This document shows positions 22,501 through 33,480 of a stretch of 64,000 bases of DNA, in pieces. The stretch lies in NCBI GenBank assembly GCA_051294375.1, contig CM119264.1, forward strand, positions 29,641,182-29,705,181, written 5' to 3'. How positions within the stretch are numbered: the first letter of the stretch is position 1; each line of letters begins with the position of its first letter. The position numbers were made by a program, and so were the translations under genes. This DNA is from Paraspadella gotoi. Taxonomy: Eukaryota > Chaetognatha. Under the pieces are notes generated by a model. The model was not told where the DNA came from. It made no database searches and saw nothing but the letters and a program-made list of their open reading frames with translations.

Positions 22501-25500
22501 TAGGGGTAATAAATATTACAAGCAATGCGTTGAATACGATGGCGCCGACGGACCGCCTCCGTGGGATTTACCCATGGCTATTTATACACTGGGGTTGAGA
22601 GATTCTCAATTTTCGGCCGTTTTGTATTGTAACAGGAGTCTCTGTTTTTTAAAGGACAAAAAATATGAAGAGGCTATGAGCGATGCTTTGAGAACGATTA
22701 TTTTAGAACCGGAGTGGAGCAAGGGTCATTTTAGATTGGGAGAATCCCTATACCGGTTGGGCAGGTACAACATCGCTCTCTTCGCTAATTTAAACGGCAA
22801 CGATTCGTGTAAAAATAATTTGGTTTTGAATAAGAAAGAAGATTTGGAAAATTTGTCCAATCAGAGTAAAAGTTGGACAAAGCATAATTCTAGACAAATC
22901 ACGACTAAATGGGATTGCGATATGAAGGAATGTCCATCTTATATGAAAGCTAAATTGCTTTCCGCCAAACTGATGATGGCCAGAGCTTTGTTCAAAAATC
23001 TATTGATTGATAAATTAGCAATCACTCTGGACGAAGGTGAAAATAGGTGGGCGGATAATAAAGTGGAATATCGAGAGCATAAAGTTGATTTGGTCGAAAT
23101 GAGTGAAATGACTTTCGAAGATGCCTTCGAAATGATCAAACTCGATCCGATGGATTGCGTCGTTTTCTTTACTCACGACAATGAGGACTACATGACTTTG
23201 AGAGCGGACATCAATCGATGCGAAGAGAGATTTGGAAATGTGACATGGCACAATGGAGTGGAATGGTTGGTGGAGAAAAGTCGAGAGTGTGAGACGGACG
23301 ATGGAACGGAAAACGAAGAGATGGAACCGTCGGTGGTGGAAAATTTTAAATTGGAATCGTTGGTAGCGAATCGCAATGCGCAAGTTAATAGATTGAAAGA
23401 GGAATTAAAGAGCAGTCAGGAAAGCAGAAAATACAAAGAGATCGAATCGGAGACGTTGGCATCTTTGGTCAAAGCGATCGATACGAAGATATTGGAATCC
23501 GAAGGGTCGGGCAGAGCGAAAATGAAAAAGGCGCAAGGCGAGGAATTGATCAGACTCACGCAGGAACTAGCAGACACTAAAGTAAAATTAGAGGCGTCGT
23601 TGAGAGACGCGGACAAATTGCGCAATGATTTAGCGACGATGAAAATGACGAAGAACGAAATCGCGAAGAGAGAAGAGAATAAACTGTGTTTACGATGCAA
23701 GAGATACGAAAATTCATTGGCGATTGTGACGGAAAAAGAACAAAGGTTAACCAAAGAAGCGAATATTTTAAGACGAGAAGCCAATAAAGTCGGCGATCTG
23801 CAGAAAAAGATCGCCGAGCTGCAAGAAGAGAATTCTGATTTGACCAAGGACGTTGAAGACAATGCGAATGTCAACCAAGAGGAAGATGAAGAGAGATCGG
23901 AAGAAGAGAAACGAATGAGAGAAGAATTAGAAGAAAGAATTTCGACGCAAGAATCGAAAATTGATAAATTGAGTTTAGAAAATGAGAGAATTAATAAAGA
24001 GACGTCGAGCGTATCCGCAGAGAATCGGAGATTGAAAAGAGAGAAACAGATTTTGTTAAAGAGTCTAGAGTCAACATCTTCTTCCGGACTCGACGCTTTA
24101 GTTTCTTGCAAAGAAGACTACCAGGCCTTTGTCTCTCGCATGGAGGAACTCGTCCTCAAAGGCGTCGAGACGGGCGTCGACGAAGCAGCGATGGAGCCGC
24201 TGCGGCAGCACCGCAGCATCTTCGCCAGCCGCGTCGGAGTGTTGGGAAAGATAGAGACGGAGACGAGACATTCGTTGAGGAACGTGAAGAGTTCTCTCGA
24301 AGGAGGCGATTCTCTATTTCGAATCGTTCCGGAGCGTCAGGGAGGATTTAAGAAAAAATTGGATCTGAGGAAGATTATAGAGTTTCGGGCGAAGAAGGTT
24401 CCGCGTTCGAGTCCCTTGGCGATAGAATTTCCAAAGTCAGAGATTAGAAGAACGGTCCAGACGATGGGGGAAAGAAAAGTCAATTTCAGTAATATAACGC
24501 AGACGATGGGGGAAAGAAAAGTCAATTTCGATAATATTATACAGACGATGGCGGAAAGACATCCTAGAATTCCTAGATCTTTTTTCGTGATGGTTTTTTC
24601 ATTATTGAGACACGAAAGAGGAAAACTGAGCGGTTTGACAAAATCAGAAATCGTGAATAATTTGGAGGAAAAACTAAATTGGATCGTGAATGATTTCACT
24701 GACGTCGAGTTGGAGTTTATTCATCGTGGAGCTCTGTCGCGTACAAGCGCGCCACAAACGCATTACGAAAAGTAATTATATCGTTTAAAATTTAATTATT
24801 ATTAGACAATAGACGTTAGACAATAGACATAGTTCACTTAGTTACACTCTAAGAATTGGATTTTAGTTTCCTGATCTTATTTGGGCATCTTTTTGAAATT
24901 TAGAATAATCAAAGGTTTTTTTCAGAATTTATGAATAGAAATTTTAAAAAATTATATAATTATACATAATAATTTAATTATGTTGTTTTTCTTTCTTTTC
25001 GTTGTGTATTGTGATTTAGAGAAAAGTTTGATTGTAGTGGCAACAACGAATTTTATTTATTGAGAAAACGGACATGTTTCGGTTCAACAATACGAACCTT
25101 CTTCAATAAAACAAATTCGTTGTTGCTACTACAATCTAACTTTTCTTTAAATAATTTAATTTAATTTTCAGAAAGGCGAAAGACCCTGAGAGCGAAAAAG
25201 AAGACTGCCCAATCTGCTTGGACGAGTTAAACGACCCCAAGAACCAAATCAGTTTCAACTGTCGGCATAAGTTTCACCCAGAATGCATTTCCACGTGGCT
25301 CAAGTTGAAAAACGAATGCCCTACGTGCAGAACTATTTTGGTCAACAAGTCAAAATGACCAAATTTTGTTTCATACCTTATTTGTTGTTTGTTGTAGTTT
25401 TTTACTTAATTCATTTTCAAATCTAAGTTTTATTTTGTTTAAAACATATACTTTTCCTCATAATCATAATATTTTTTAAAATACTAACCAACTGCACATT

Positions 25501-28500
25501 GTATTCAAAACCTAAGATTTTATAAATACTAGTACTTTTCGCTTAACTGACTTTGACGATGTATAATTTAATAAAAAAAATAAAGTACTAACTCAATAAA
25601 AAATATGCACAACACTATAAAAGCTCTGATTTTAGACTGATATCTATAAATTCCCAAAAATGTTTACCAATTGTACAATAGCCAATACTTTAATCAACCA
25701 ATTCACCAGCCCTTTTTAAAAAAGTGCCTTGATAACTCTTTTTATATCTTCATAATGAGGTGTTTTTATTCATATCAAGTAATGATACAGATTGATGCAC
25801 ATAATAGGTTTATAATTGTTAAGTAGTATTTAGTTTTAATATATATGTAGTCGGGCAATGAACGACTACATATATACATACAAATTTGTTCAATTCTGCC
25901 GAAACTTGTCCTCCTTTTTCAATGAATTTTGGAAACGCCTTGAAACTAATGCTTGAAAATAAATTTGAGTCGCTTTTACAATTTATTTCTTCGTTTTAAT
26001 TTAAGTTAAAATTAGTTTTTTTCAATATTTCATTTTTCTCTCAATGTCTCTGCCTTCCACTTTTCTTCGATTGACGATCTTCAGATTGTGACGCGACTCA
26101 ATTAGTCGGATGAAGAACGATGCCAGCGTCGGCCTCAAAGAAAAAAAAGTCCTCTTATTTCGTGGACTGACAGATGGAGGGAGAGACAGACAGAGGAATA
26201 AAAAGACAGCGAAAAATATAGAATGTCTTTCAAAGACGTCTTTTGTTTTAAAAAAACAAATGTTTTATGAGTGGAATTTGTTCTTAACAAAAAGCGAAAA
26301 AGGTTAAGCTGATTATTAGTAAAACTGCTACATATATAATAATAATAATTCCAACTAAAAATATTTCCAAAAAATTTTAAAAATATGTAATGAGCTAAAG
26401 GTTAAGATATACATATATTATATGTATATCGAGATAATCAACTGAGATTTAATAAATATCTTATAAATGACAAAGTTTATGAACATTTGTCAGCAATGAT
26501 GCCCGTAAAAGACAGCGTTTGATACCGATCATTGTCAATCTGAGTTGGCGAATCATTTCGACAATGACGACGAACACCATATTTTTTTACCATTATTAAT
26601 TTTAAATAATTAACCAAGTAAATCCTTAAATCTGTAGTACATAGTAAAATAACGTAAATACCAAACAATTCTGAATTACTTCTCCACTCACTCACTTCAT
26701 CTCTCTCTCCAAGGTGGCGCTTTCTCGACTTCGCCAATCTCTGCTCATCGACGACGAATTGGCGATGATTCGTCAAGAGTTCGAAGCGGAGAAGGCGGCG
26801 CCAAAAGTCGATCTGAAGACTCTCTTCACGTCGCCGTCTTTAACCACGCCCCTTTTGCTCGCTGTCATCCTGCACCTCTCGCAGGTGAGTTCAGATGGGT
26901 TAATTTCTGGGTGGTAAATTCGATTTTTTTCAGGAACGTATGACAAAGAGAAAAATATAACACTTTCTAAAAGATAACTGGCCTTTATAAGTCGCCCCAC
27001 TTTAAATATATTTCTAGAAAGAAAATCGTAATGACAATTCCGACAATTCTGAAGGCTACGGTCGGAATATTCACCCATCAAATCCAAAATGGGTTTAAAT
27101 CTTAATTTATGAACGATTTTAAAATCATTTACGATTGGCTACATTAAATTAAATTTCAAAAACCTTCACAATCTAAATTTTCCCTTTGACCCATTAAACC
27201 ACTACCACCCATCTTACTTTGCAGCAACATTAAACCCTTCCTCAAATTCCCAACCTCCTTTGCAGCAACATTAAACCCTTCCACCCTCTCCCAACCTCCT
27301 TCGCAGCAACATTAAACCCTTCCACCCTCTCCCCTCCCATCCTCCTCCACAGCAACTTTGCGGCATCAACGGCATCTTCTACTACTCTACCGATCTCTTC
27401 AAGAAAGTCAATCTCTCCGAACTGCAAGCCATCTATTGCTCCATCGGTTCGAGCGGCGTCCTCGTGGTGGCGACACTCGTCTCCGTGCCTCTCATGGATT
27501 TGGCGGGAAGACGAACTTTGATGTTGATTGGCGCCGGCGCCATTTTCCTCTTTGAGATTTTGTTGACTATTTTGACGCAGGTTTGGGGAAGGAAGGGTTG
27601 TCTGTAGCTCTCTGTCGCTCTCTCTCGCTCTCTCTCGCTCTCTCTCGCTCGGTAAATTTAGTCTCCCAACCTAATTCTTTTATAAAAAGAACGAACGAGA
27701 TATTTTTGAAATAATGATCTCGTTTTTTATTCTCGTAAGACCAGCAAACCGACATTTCATTCCTTTCGTAACATCTGCATTCTGTAATTCTGTTTGTCCC
27801 CTTTTTTTTGACCAGCTACCATCAGCCCATACCGTCCCCTGCCTTATCTGTCACACACCATCTCTTTCCTTGCACCATCTGCTCATCTCCTTATCTGTCA
27901 AGCGCCATCTTTGTGTTCCCATCTGGTCATTCACGTTGTCCCTCGTCGTCCGCGTGAATTTTTCATCATCACCAGATTTTCTTTTTGCTTTCCTCGATTT
28001 TTTTCTTTTTTTTTCTTTCTTTTCTCTTTTTCTCTTTTTCTCTTTTTCTCTTTTTCTCTTTTTCTCTTTTTCTAATTTTCTCTTTCTTATTCTATTTTCA
28101 TAGCTTCTACACCAACAATAAATCGTTTTGTTTCTATTATTATTCGACCAATATTTTCTCCCTTGTAATGTCAACAGTTGCTGTTTTTTTTTGTTTTTTT
28201 TTTGTCGTAGCACAAAACGGGAATTATTGTATTTCTTTATTTCTCCCTCGTTTCATCCTCTCTCAGTTCCTCCTCTGCCCCTCTCTCATTTTTTTCATAT
28301 CTCCCTTTCTCTTCCTTCACTCTCCCTCTCTCTCTCTCTCCCTCTCTCTCTCCTTCTCTCTCCCATTCTCATTCTCTCTCTCTCTTTCCCTAATCATTAT
28401 CCTTTTTCCGTTTTTTTTTTGCTTCCTTTTCCCCAGATTTCTTCCTTCCTAATCCCTTACCTTATTTTTTATTTACCCATATTTCTATCTGCCACAATGC

Positions 28501-29870
28501 AGCAGAGAAAAAACAAGATTTAGTATCTTCCTATAATTTGCATATTGCAGTTTTATACGTTATTTTAAAAGTTTATTATCATCAATATATATATTAATAT
28601 AATTAACTCCTACTACTACTCCATTTTATATTTCTCTCAACAAACTCCATATTTACTAATATTTACGAATCCATTTACTAATATTTACTAATACCTTTTA
28701 GATTTCTCTCAATCCCTCAATTCCCCCCAACTCCATATTTTCATCCCAATTTCTCTTCTCCTCTTCCTCTTCCTCCCCCCAATCGCCAGGTTTCTTGCGG
28801 CGGCAAAGACGACTGCGGCTACGTGGGCGTGGCTTGCGTCTTTCTGACGGTGGCCTCTTTCGCCATCGGCCCCGGTTCCATTCCCTGGTTCATCCCCGCG
28901 GAATTATTTCCCCAGGGGGCGCGAGCGAACGCCATGAGTTTCGGGGGCGCGTCAATTGGGTTGCGAACTTCGTCGTGGGGCAGACGTTTTCCGTGGGTTT
29001 GGGGTGGGGGGTTGGAAGAAAGAGAGGTGGGGGGCTGTGAGGGGGCGGTGTGGAGGGAGGTGGGCAATAGTAAAAAACGAGGACTCGAATATCGGAAATT
29101 TTGATTGATAAGTTTTTCTGCCGCCTGTTTTTTTTTTTTGGGTTTTTTTTTTCAAATTGAATTTTTTTTTTAGATTTTGCGGTCAGCGTCCGCAAGCAGA
29201 TTCATTTTTTTAAAAAAAATGATGCGCGATAAAATATCGGCTTTCTTTTCCAAAAGCGCCTTATTTCTTCTGCTAAATCTCTGAACTTTATTTTAAGTTT
29301 AATATTCAATTGTAATCTGTAACCATATGCAATTCTTAATTCTAATCCTTAACCCAAATTGATACCCATAACCTAATTTTTAACCCAAACCTTAAACCTT
29401 ATTTTTTTTATTTCTAACCCTAAACCTTAATCCCAAAACCTAATCCATAACCTTAAACCCTAATCTTAAACCCTAACCTTAATCTTTAACCTAATCCCTC
29501 ACCTAATCTACTGCTCAACTTGAACTCGATCTTTAAAATAAAATATTAAATTAATTCCGAATTTGAGACGAAATTGGACGTTTTAGGAAAATACGTTCAA
29601 AAATATCTCCCCCTGTCTTTATATTCATTCACTACCGCCCCATCTTCAACACCCCCCCACCCCACCCCCGCTCTCCACAGTTACCTCCTCTCCTCTATGG
29701 ACACTCTGGCTTTCCTCCCATTCGCCGGACTTCTCCTCCTCTTCTGGATTTTCCTCTTCTTCAAAATGCCCGAGACGAAAAACAAAAGCTTCGAGGAAAT
29801 CAGCGCCATCTTCGGCGGGCGGGGGAAAACCATGGCCGCGCCCACTCCGCGCGGCTACGAGGAGATGTAG
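16525..29870 (+). CDS. Glucose transporter, GLUT/SLC2A class I type, eight exons
   Basis: Facilitative sugar carrier of the major facilitator superfamily, 12 membrane helices, plasma membrane. Exons: 16525-16673, 16914-17097, 17384-17593, 17957-18145, 26714-26884, 27353-27580, 28790-about 28992 and 29681-29870, giving about 507 aa (GLUT1 is 492). Motifs in order: LGSSFQFGYNNSVLN in helix 1, DKLGRK loop, GRFVSGLNCGFNTILPTMYLGEIAPVRLRG signature, QQLCGINGIFYYST in helix 7 (both binding Gln kept, residues 301-302), GRRTLMLIG, GPGSIPWFIPAELF (Trp 410), PETKNKSFEEI. Both Gln and the Trp belong to the known glucose site. The usual PESPR after helix 6 reads PGKSEA here. Exon 7 needs a one-base correction near 28941-28950, where MSFGGA must continue as VNWVANFVVGQTF, and probably another in the T run at 28987-28990. 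Intron 4 (8.6 kb) hosts a whole TTC3-like gene. Confidence 0.92.
18146..18670 (+). repeat. G-rich minisatellite at transporter donor site
   Basis: Starting exactly at the donor of transporter exon 4 (GAG|GTGAGGAAGGGG), about 520 bp repeat variants of GGAGGTGAGGAAGGGGG and GGTGGGGCGGAGGTGAGG. Each unit re-creates a donor-like AGGTGAGG. The strand is almost free of C and has many runs of three or more G, so G-quadruplexes are possible. Proline- and serine-rich ORFs on the opposite strand are products of the repeat. Confidence 0.85.
18985..19160. repeat. TTGACC/TGACCAA word cluster plus palindrome
   Basis: About a dozen TTGACC or GACCAA words occur within 150 bp inside transporter intron 4, followed by the near-perfect palindrome GGACAATGCACATTGTCC (19140-19157). 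It reads like a degenerate minisatellite. TGACC is also a nuclear-receptor half-site word, but no spacing rule is kept. Confidence 0.5.
19511..19551. repeat. (GA)n tract
   Basis: About 20 GA dinucleotides within transporter intron 4. Confidence 0.8.
19880..20007. repeat. Direct repeat of about 38 bp
   Basis: Two near-identical copies (starting about 19883 and 19968) that contain GTTGACGTTGCATGACGATA preceded by TTTGCC and an A run, separated by AT-rich TAATAATTA sequence. A local duplication in the intron. Confidence 0.75.
21195..25358 (+). CDS. TTC3-like TPR and RING-H2 E3 ubiquitin ligase
   Basis: Predicted ubiquitin ligase: TPRs bind client proteins and the C-terminal RING recruits an E2. 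Exons: 21195-21274, 21823-24771 and 25172-25358, with GT-AG introns, both phase 2, giving about 1071 aa. The start is the first ATG before a basic MAKGKKGKIKAG tail, with an in-frame TAA a few codons upstream. A large N-terminal region (28-249) resembles no motif I know. TPRs at about 250-357 (FKNRGNKYY, CNRSLCFLKDKKYEEAMSDA, KGHFRLGESLYRLGRYNIAL) track the human TTC3 TPR closely as I recall it. A long charged coiled coil spans about 533-783. Three 14-residue repeats (QTMGERKVNFSNIT type) lie near 906-940. The RING has C1022, C1025, C1040, H1042, H1045, C1048, C1059 and C1062, with Trp 1052 at the usual E2-contact site. Half the length of vertebrate TTC3. The gene is nested in a transporter intron, same strand. 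The ATG at 21776 is spurious, inside a transposon relic. Confidence 0.82.
21714..21792 (-). mobile_element. Relic of TA-flanked foldback element
   Basis: GACCTGCTCTGTTATTATCTTGTAAG-like sequence is followed by TTTTTATATTAGTTGCACCGATTT. This matches, with an internal deletion, the right arm of the element at 54932-55697 (GACCTGCTATGTCATTATC..., TTTTTATATTGGTTGTACCA). It ends about 30 bp before exon 2 of the TTC3-like gene. Confidence 0.6.
24460..24560 (+). repeat. 42-bp in-frame tandem repeat
   Basis: CAGACGATGGGGGAAAGAAA begins each unit; there are two full 42-bp units and a third partial one, all in frame in the TTC3-like exon and adding 14 residues each. The near identity implies a recent expansion. 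Confidence 0.85.
25020..25146. mobile_element. Small foldback/hairpin element in TTC3-like intron
   Basis: Arms of about 43 bp (left 25020-25062, right 25103-25146) are nearly perfect inverted copies, containing GATTGTAGTGGCAACAACGA and its complement, around a 40-bp loop. Its right end is about 25 bp from the acceptor of the RING exon. It looks like a miniature inverted-repeat element. Confidence 0.65.
25359..26713. other. 3' flank of TTC3-like gene, rest of transporter intron 4
   Basis: AT-rich. AATAAA occurs at 25570-25575, a candidate poly(A) signal 212 bp past the TTC3-like stop. A perfect 13-bp inverted repeat lies at 25841-25853/25863-25875 around the loop GGCAATGAA. No other gene is seen. 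Confidence 0.5.
27221..27352 (+). repeat. 41-bp minisatellite built on an acceptor site
   Basis: Three copies of CCTCCTTTGCAGCAACATT followed by AAACCCTTCCACCCTCTCCC, with AGs at 27224, 27265 and 27306, precede the genuine acceptor CCTCCTCCACAG|CAACTTTG at 27352. Spacing is 41, 41 and 46 bp. Each unit contains a pyrimidine tract, CAG and the first exonic-like bases CAAC. Confidence 0.85.
27980..28400. repeat. TTTTTCTC and (CT)n tracts in transporter intron 6
   Basis: Regular TTTTCTC units at 28010-28075 and an imperfect CT tract at 28318-28390 in the intron between exons 6 and 7. ORFs over these tracts are products of the repeats. Confidence 0.75.
29330..29520. repeat. Degenerate CCCTAA-like tract in transporter intron 7
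   Basis: About 190 bp of AACCCTAA, AACCTTAA, CCTAATCC and related words. No perfect run of canonical TTAGGG units. Same character as the tracts at 13165-13330 and 42150-42900. Confidence 0.7.
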
Positions 29871-30293
29871 ACGCGCGGGCGGGGAGGCGTGGGGGGGGCA
29901 GTGACGGTGAGATGTGTGAATGGAATCTGTCGCTCCTGTGCAAATACGGTTGATGGTTGTTAAAATTGATCGCGCGGTAGTAATAATGCTGTGATCCTAG
30001 GAATGAGTTAATAATATATGGTATTAATCATTATTTCTGTGAAATTCCTGAAATTTTGTAGTAAAGTTAAGTACGCTATATATAGTATTCGAACTATTGC
30101 CCTGTCGTTTAGTGATTCGTCAGTAATTGTAATTGTGTCGACATTTTTTTTTCTTTACTGTATATTCGTACACTATACAATATATATTGTCCTTAATTCA
30201 GATAAAATCGTGTTGTTCATTATTTAAAATCATATAGAATTCAATCTTATTTAAATTTGTAAAATATATTATTATACGTCAACGGAATTAACA

Positions 30294-30299
30294 AATAAA
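30294..30299 (+). terminator. Candidate poly(A) signal, glucose transporter
   Basis: AATAAA about 425 bp after the transporter stop codon at 29870, in an AT-rich 3' flank. Plausible but not unique. Confidence 0.35.
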
Positions 30300-30487
30300 A
30301 ACAACAACAAAAAACACATTTTTTTTTTAAATTTCTTCTGTGAAGCGATTCCGTTTTTTCACACAAATTAAAAAGAAATTTTTGAATTTGACGGAACGAA
30401 TTTTGCGTGAACTGGATTTAGGTTTTTGACCTGTGAAATGTTTTGAGATGGTGAGGGCTGAGGGCGGGAAGAGAGAGAGAGCAGAGG

Positions 30488-30522
<35 letters not shown>

Positions 30523-31847
30523 GCGCTGTTATGACGCAAATGTTTTCCAGCAAAAATTAAACATATTGCGCAAAAATTAATCTTTCGAAAAGAAGAAAAT
30601 CTTTTCTGGTTTTCTCCTTATATTTCTGTTTTCTTTTTTTTTCTATTTTCTTTCACTTTTTTTCTTTTATTCTTGTTTTAACTTTGGTTTCTCTTGTTCA
30701 GTTTAGTTCACAGTTAAACAATGAATATTTCATAAGCTGAATAAAGATATAGATTTCATGGATTCGTGCTATTTCGTTTGACTCTAGCTCTCTCTCTCTA
30801 TTTCTTTATCTCACTCTCTCTTTTCATTTTCTTTCTTTTTCTGAACTTCCTTTTTTTACTCTTTCTTTCAGTTTGAAACTATTCTGCCTTTAATTTTAAA
30901 AAAAGTTAAACTTTTTTCAACCATTTTTTCTTAATGCATTCGAATTTAATATATGCATATACTCATATATGCATATGAGATAAAAACTAGGTTTTTTACA
31001 TTTCACTACTTGCCTAGAGCACCTTTGTCCATAACCATTGTCATGCCTCTGGTCAAGAGAAATACAAGAAAGATACTCAGTTAATGCCTGGTTGGTCCCT
31101 AGCACCCTTAGCTGAAGCAGTAAGACAAAGCTTAGCCCGCCTTTTCAAACAGTCTGGGTAGCGTTTCATTTAAAAGCGCAATTATGGTCCTTTTTATGTG
31201 TGGGACATAACTTTTTTGCGTGTGGTTTTGTTCATGCAGTGGAATTTTAACAAAGGAAAAAAAATAAAAGAATCATTTGTTTCAGAATAAAGAGCTCAAG
31301 GCTTTGAATGGGTGAAAGAATACTCTTTCTCTCTCATTCTCTCGTCTTCTCTCGTCTCTCGCTCGTTCCTGCTACTCTCTCTCTCTCGTCTTCTCTCTCT
31401 CTCTCTCATCTCTCTCCTCTCTCGCGCTCTCCTCTCTCTCGTCTGCTGGCTTAGCCTCAAGCCAGTAACCGAGCGACAATGAGTTATGCCTAAAAATTTT
31501 TTAATAATTTTTTTTTCTCTTTCTTTAATAATGTTTTAACTTTTAAGCTTTAATTTTTCTCATTTATTCTTCTTTTCTTTTATTTTAATGTTTTTCTATT
31601 TTTTTAGGTTTATGAGTCAATTCGCTGCATTTTTTATTCCATCTGAGTTTCCATCTTTTTTCTTTCTATTTCTTTTTCTTTTTCTTTCAAATGATGGATG
31701 AATAAAATCTTTTCAAAAAAAGGTGCTCAGGCAAACGTGGCGTCTTCGGGTCCTAAAAAGAAAGTCTTCCAAGCTGCTTGCAACTTTTCTCTTTGAACCC
31801 AAACGAACAATGCTTACCCAGATGTAGCTTCAGTTCTCTCTAAGATT

Positions 31848-32190
31848 CTCAAATACCGCAGTTTCCTTCAATGCCTGAGCATCACAAATACCGTAGTTTT
31901 CTTAAATGCCTTAGGATCCTCAAATACCGCAGTTTCCTTCAATGCCCGAGCATCACAAATATTGCAGTTTCCTTCAATGCCTTAAGATCCTCAAATACCG
32001 CAGTTTCTTATAATGCCCGAGCATCACAAATACTGCAGTTTTCTTAATTGCCTTAAGATCCTCTAATACCGCAGTTTCCTTCAATTCCTGAGCATGACAA
32101 TGACTGCAGTTTTCTTAAATGCCTTAAGATCCTCAAATACCGCAGTTTCCTTCAATGCCTGAGCATCACGAAAACTGCAGTTTCCTTGTG
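31848..32190. repeat. 72-bp minisatellite (two 36-bp half-units)
   Basis: About five 72-bp units alternate CTCAAATACCGCAGTTTCC...CAATGCCTGAGC and ATCACAAATACTGCAG...AATGCCTTAAGATC. The two halves are diverged copies of one 36-bp ancestor. Confidence 0.85.
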
Positions 32191-32275
32191 CTCTGCTGTC
32201 GCCGCTCCAATAAAACCTCCGAGCTTAAACGGAGCTCCAAACCGGCGTCTCAAAGGAGCAACGCAACTGCGCAAC

Positions 32276-32287
32276 TGCGCATGCGCC
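32276..32287. promoter_or_regulatory. NRF1-like palindromic word
   Basis: TGCGCATGCGCC matches the NRF1 consensus YGCGCAYGCGCR at all but the last position. It sits in a CpG-containing islet just after the minisatellite. No adjacent gene supports a promoter call. Confidence 0.25.
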
Positions 32288-32630
32288 GAATCCACGTCGC
32301 CTCTTAATTTTTCATTTATCTTTTCCTCCATTATTCATTTGAGAGAAAAAGATTCATCGCGAGATTCAGCGTTTCGTTTCCTCGTTCATTTATTCGTTCA
32401 TCACGTCGTTCACTGCGTTGGGGATTTCCTCGTTCTGTCCCTCGTTCATTTTGTTCTATTTGTTTAATATGTTCATTTTGTTCTTTTTCTTTAATTTGTT
32501 CATTTTGATTAATTTGTTCATTTTGTTTATTTTACTTATTTTATTCATTCTTGCATCGGTTCCAAGGTCCATTTGCACATGGAACTCAGCAAATAGAAAA
32601 AAATATCCTATTTCTTTTGAGAGAGAGAAG

Positions 32631-32693
<63 letters not shown>

Positions 32694-33327
32694 AAGAGGA
32701 GAGAGAAAAAGATAGAGACAGAGTTTCCCACGTAATTGACTTATGTTTGTGACCTCCATTTTTTCTGTGGAAACCCAATCCCTATTCCTTTTTCGGGTCA
32801 AATCCACGTCGGCGATCAAATGCTTTATCTCTCTCTCTCTTTCTCACCCTCTCTATTTCTCTCTCCCTCTCTATTTCTATATCTCTCTCTCTCTCTCTCT
32901 CTATTTCTCTATATATCTCTCTCTCTATTTCTATATATATCTCTCTCTCTATCCCTCACTATCTCTCTCTTTCTCTCTCTCTCTCTTTTTCTCTCTCTCT
33001 CTTTCTTTCTCTCTTCCTCTCTCTCTCGCTCTCTCTCTCTTTCTCTCTCTCTCTCTATCTCTCTCTTTATCTCCCTCACTATCTCTCTCTCTTCTTCTCT
33101 CTCTCTAGCATTTTGAAGGTTATTTATCATTTATCTTTTGATGCTTAATATTTAGTAAGAGGAAAACGGCGGGGTTGATGACCTAGGAATTCGGGTTAGT
33201 TTATTTAATATATATAAATGTATGTAAATTTTATTTAAAACATATTTTGAAATTCGCGGCACTTTGATCTTGACCGAGTTTCAAAACTTCGTTTATTAAA
33301 TGGAGTGATTTTTCACTGTCAATAAAA

Positions 33328-33401
<74 letters not shown>

Positions 33402-33480
33402 CTCTCTCCTTTCCATTCTTACTTTTCACTTCGAAGCTGCCCAAGCAATCACCCGACCGTCAATAACACCTTCACCGTAC

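Noticed and set aside
30970-31240. Possible SINE or small structured RNA gene
   Set aside because: No A or B box, no tRNA- or 5S-like arm, and no second copy in the window.
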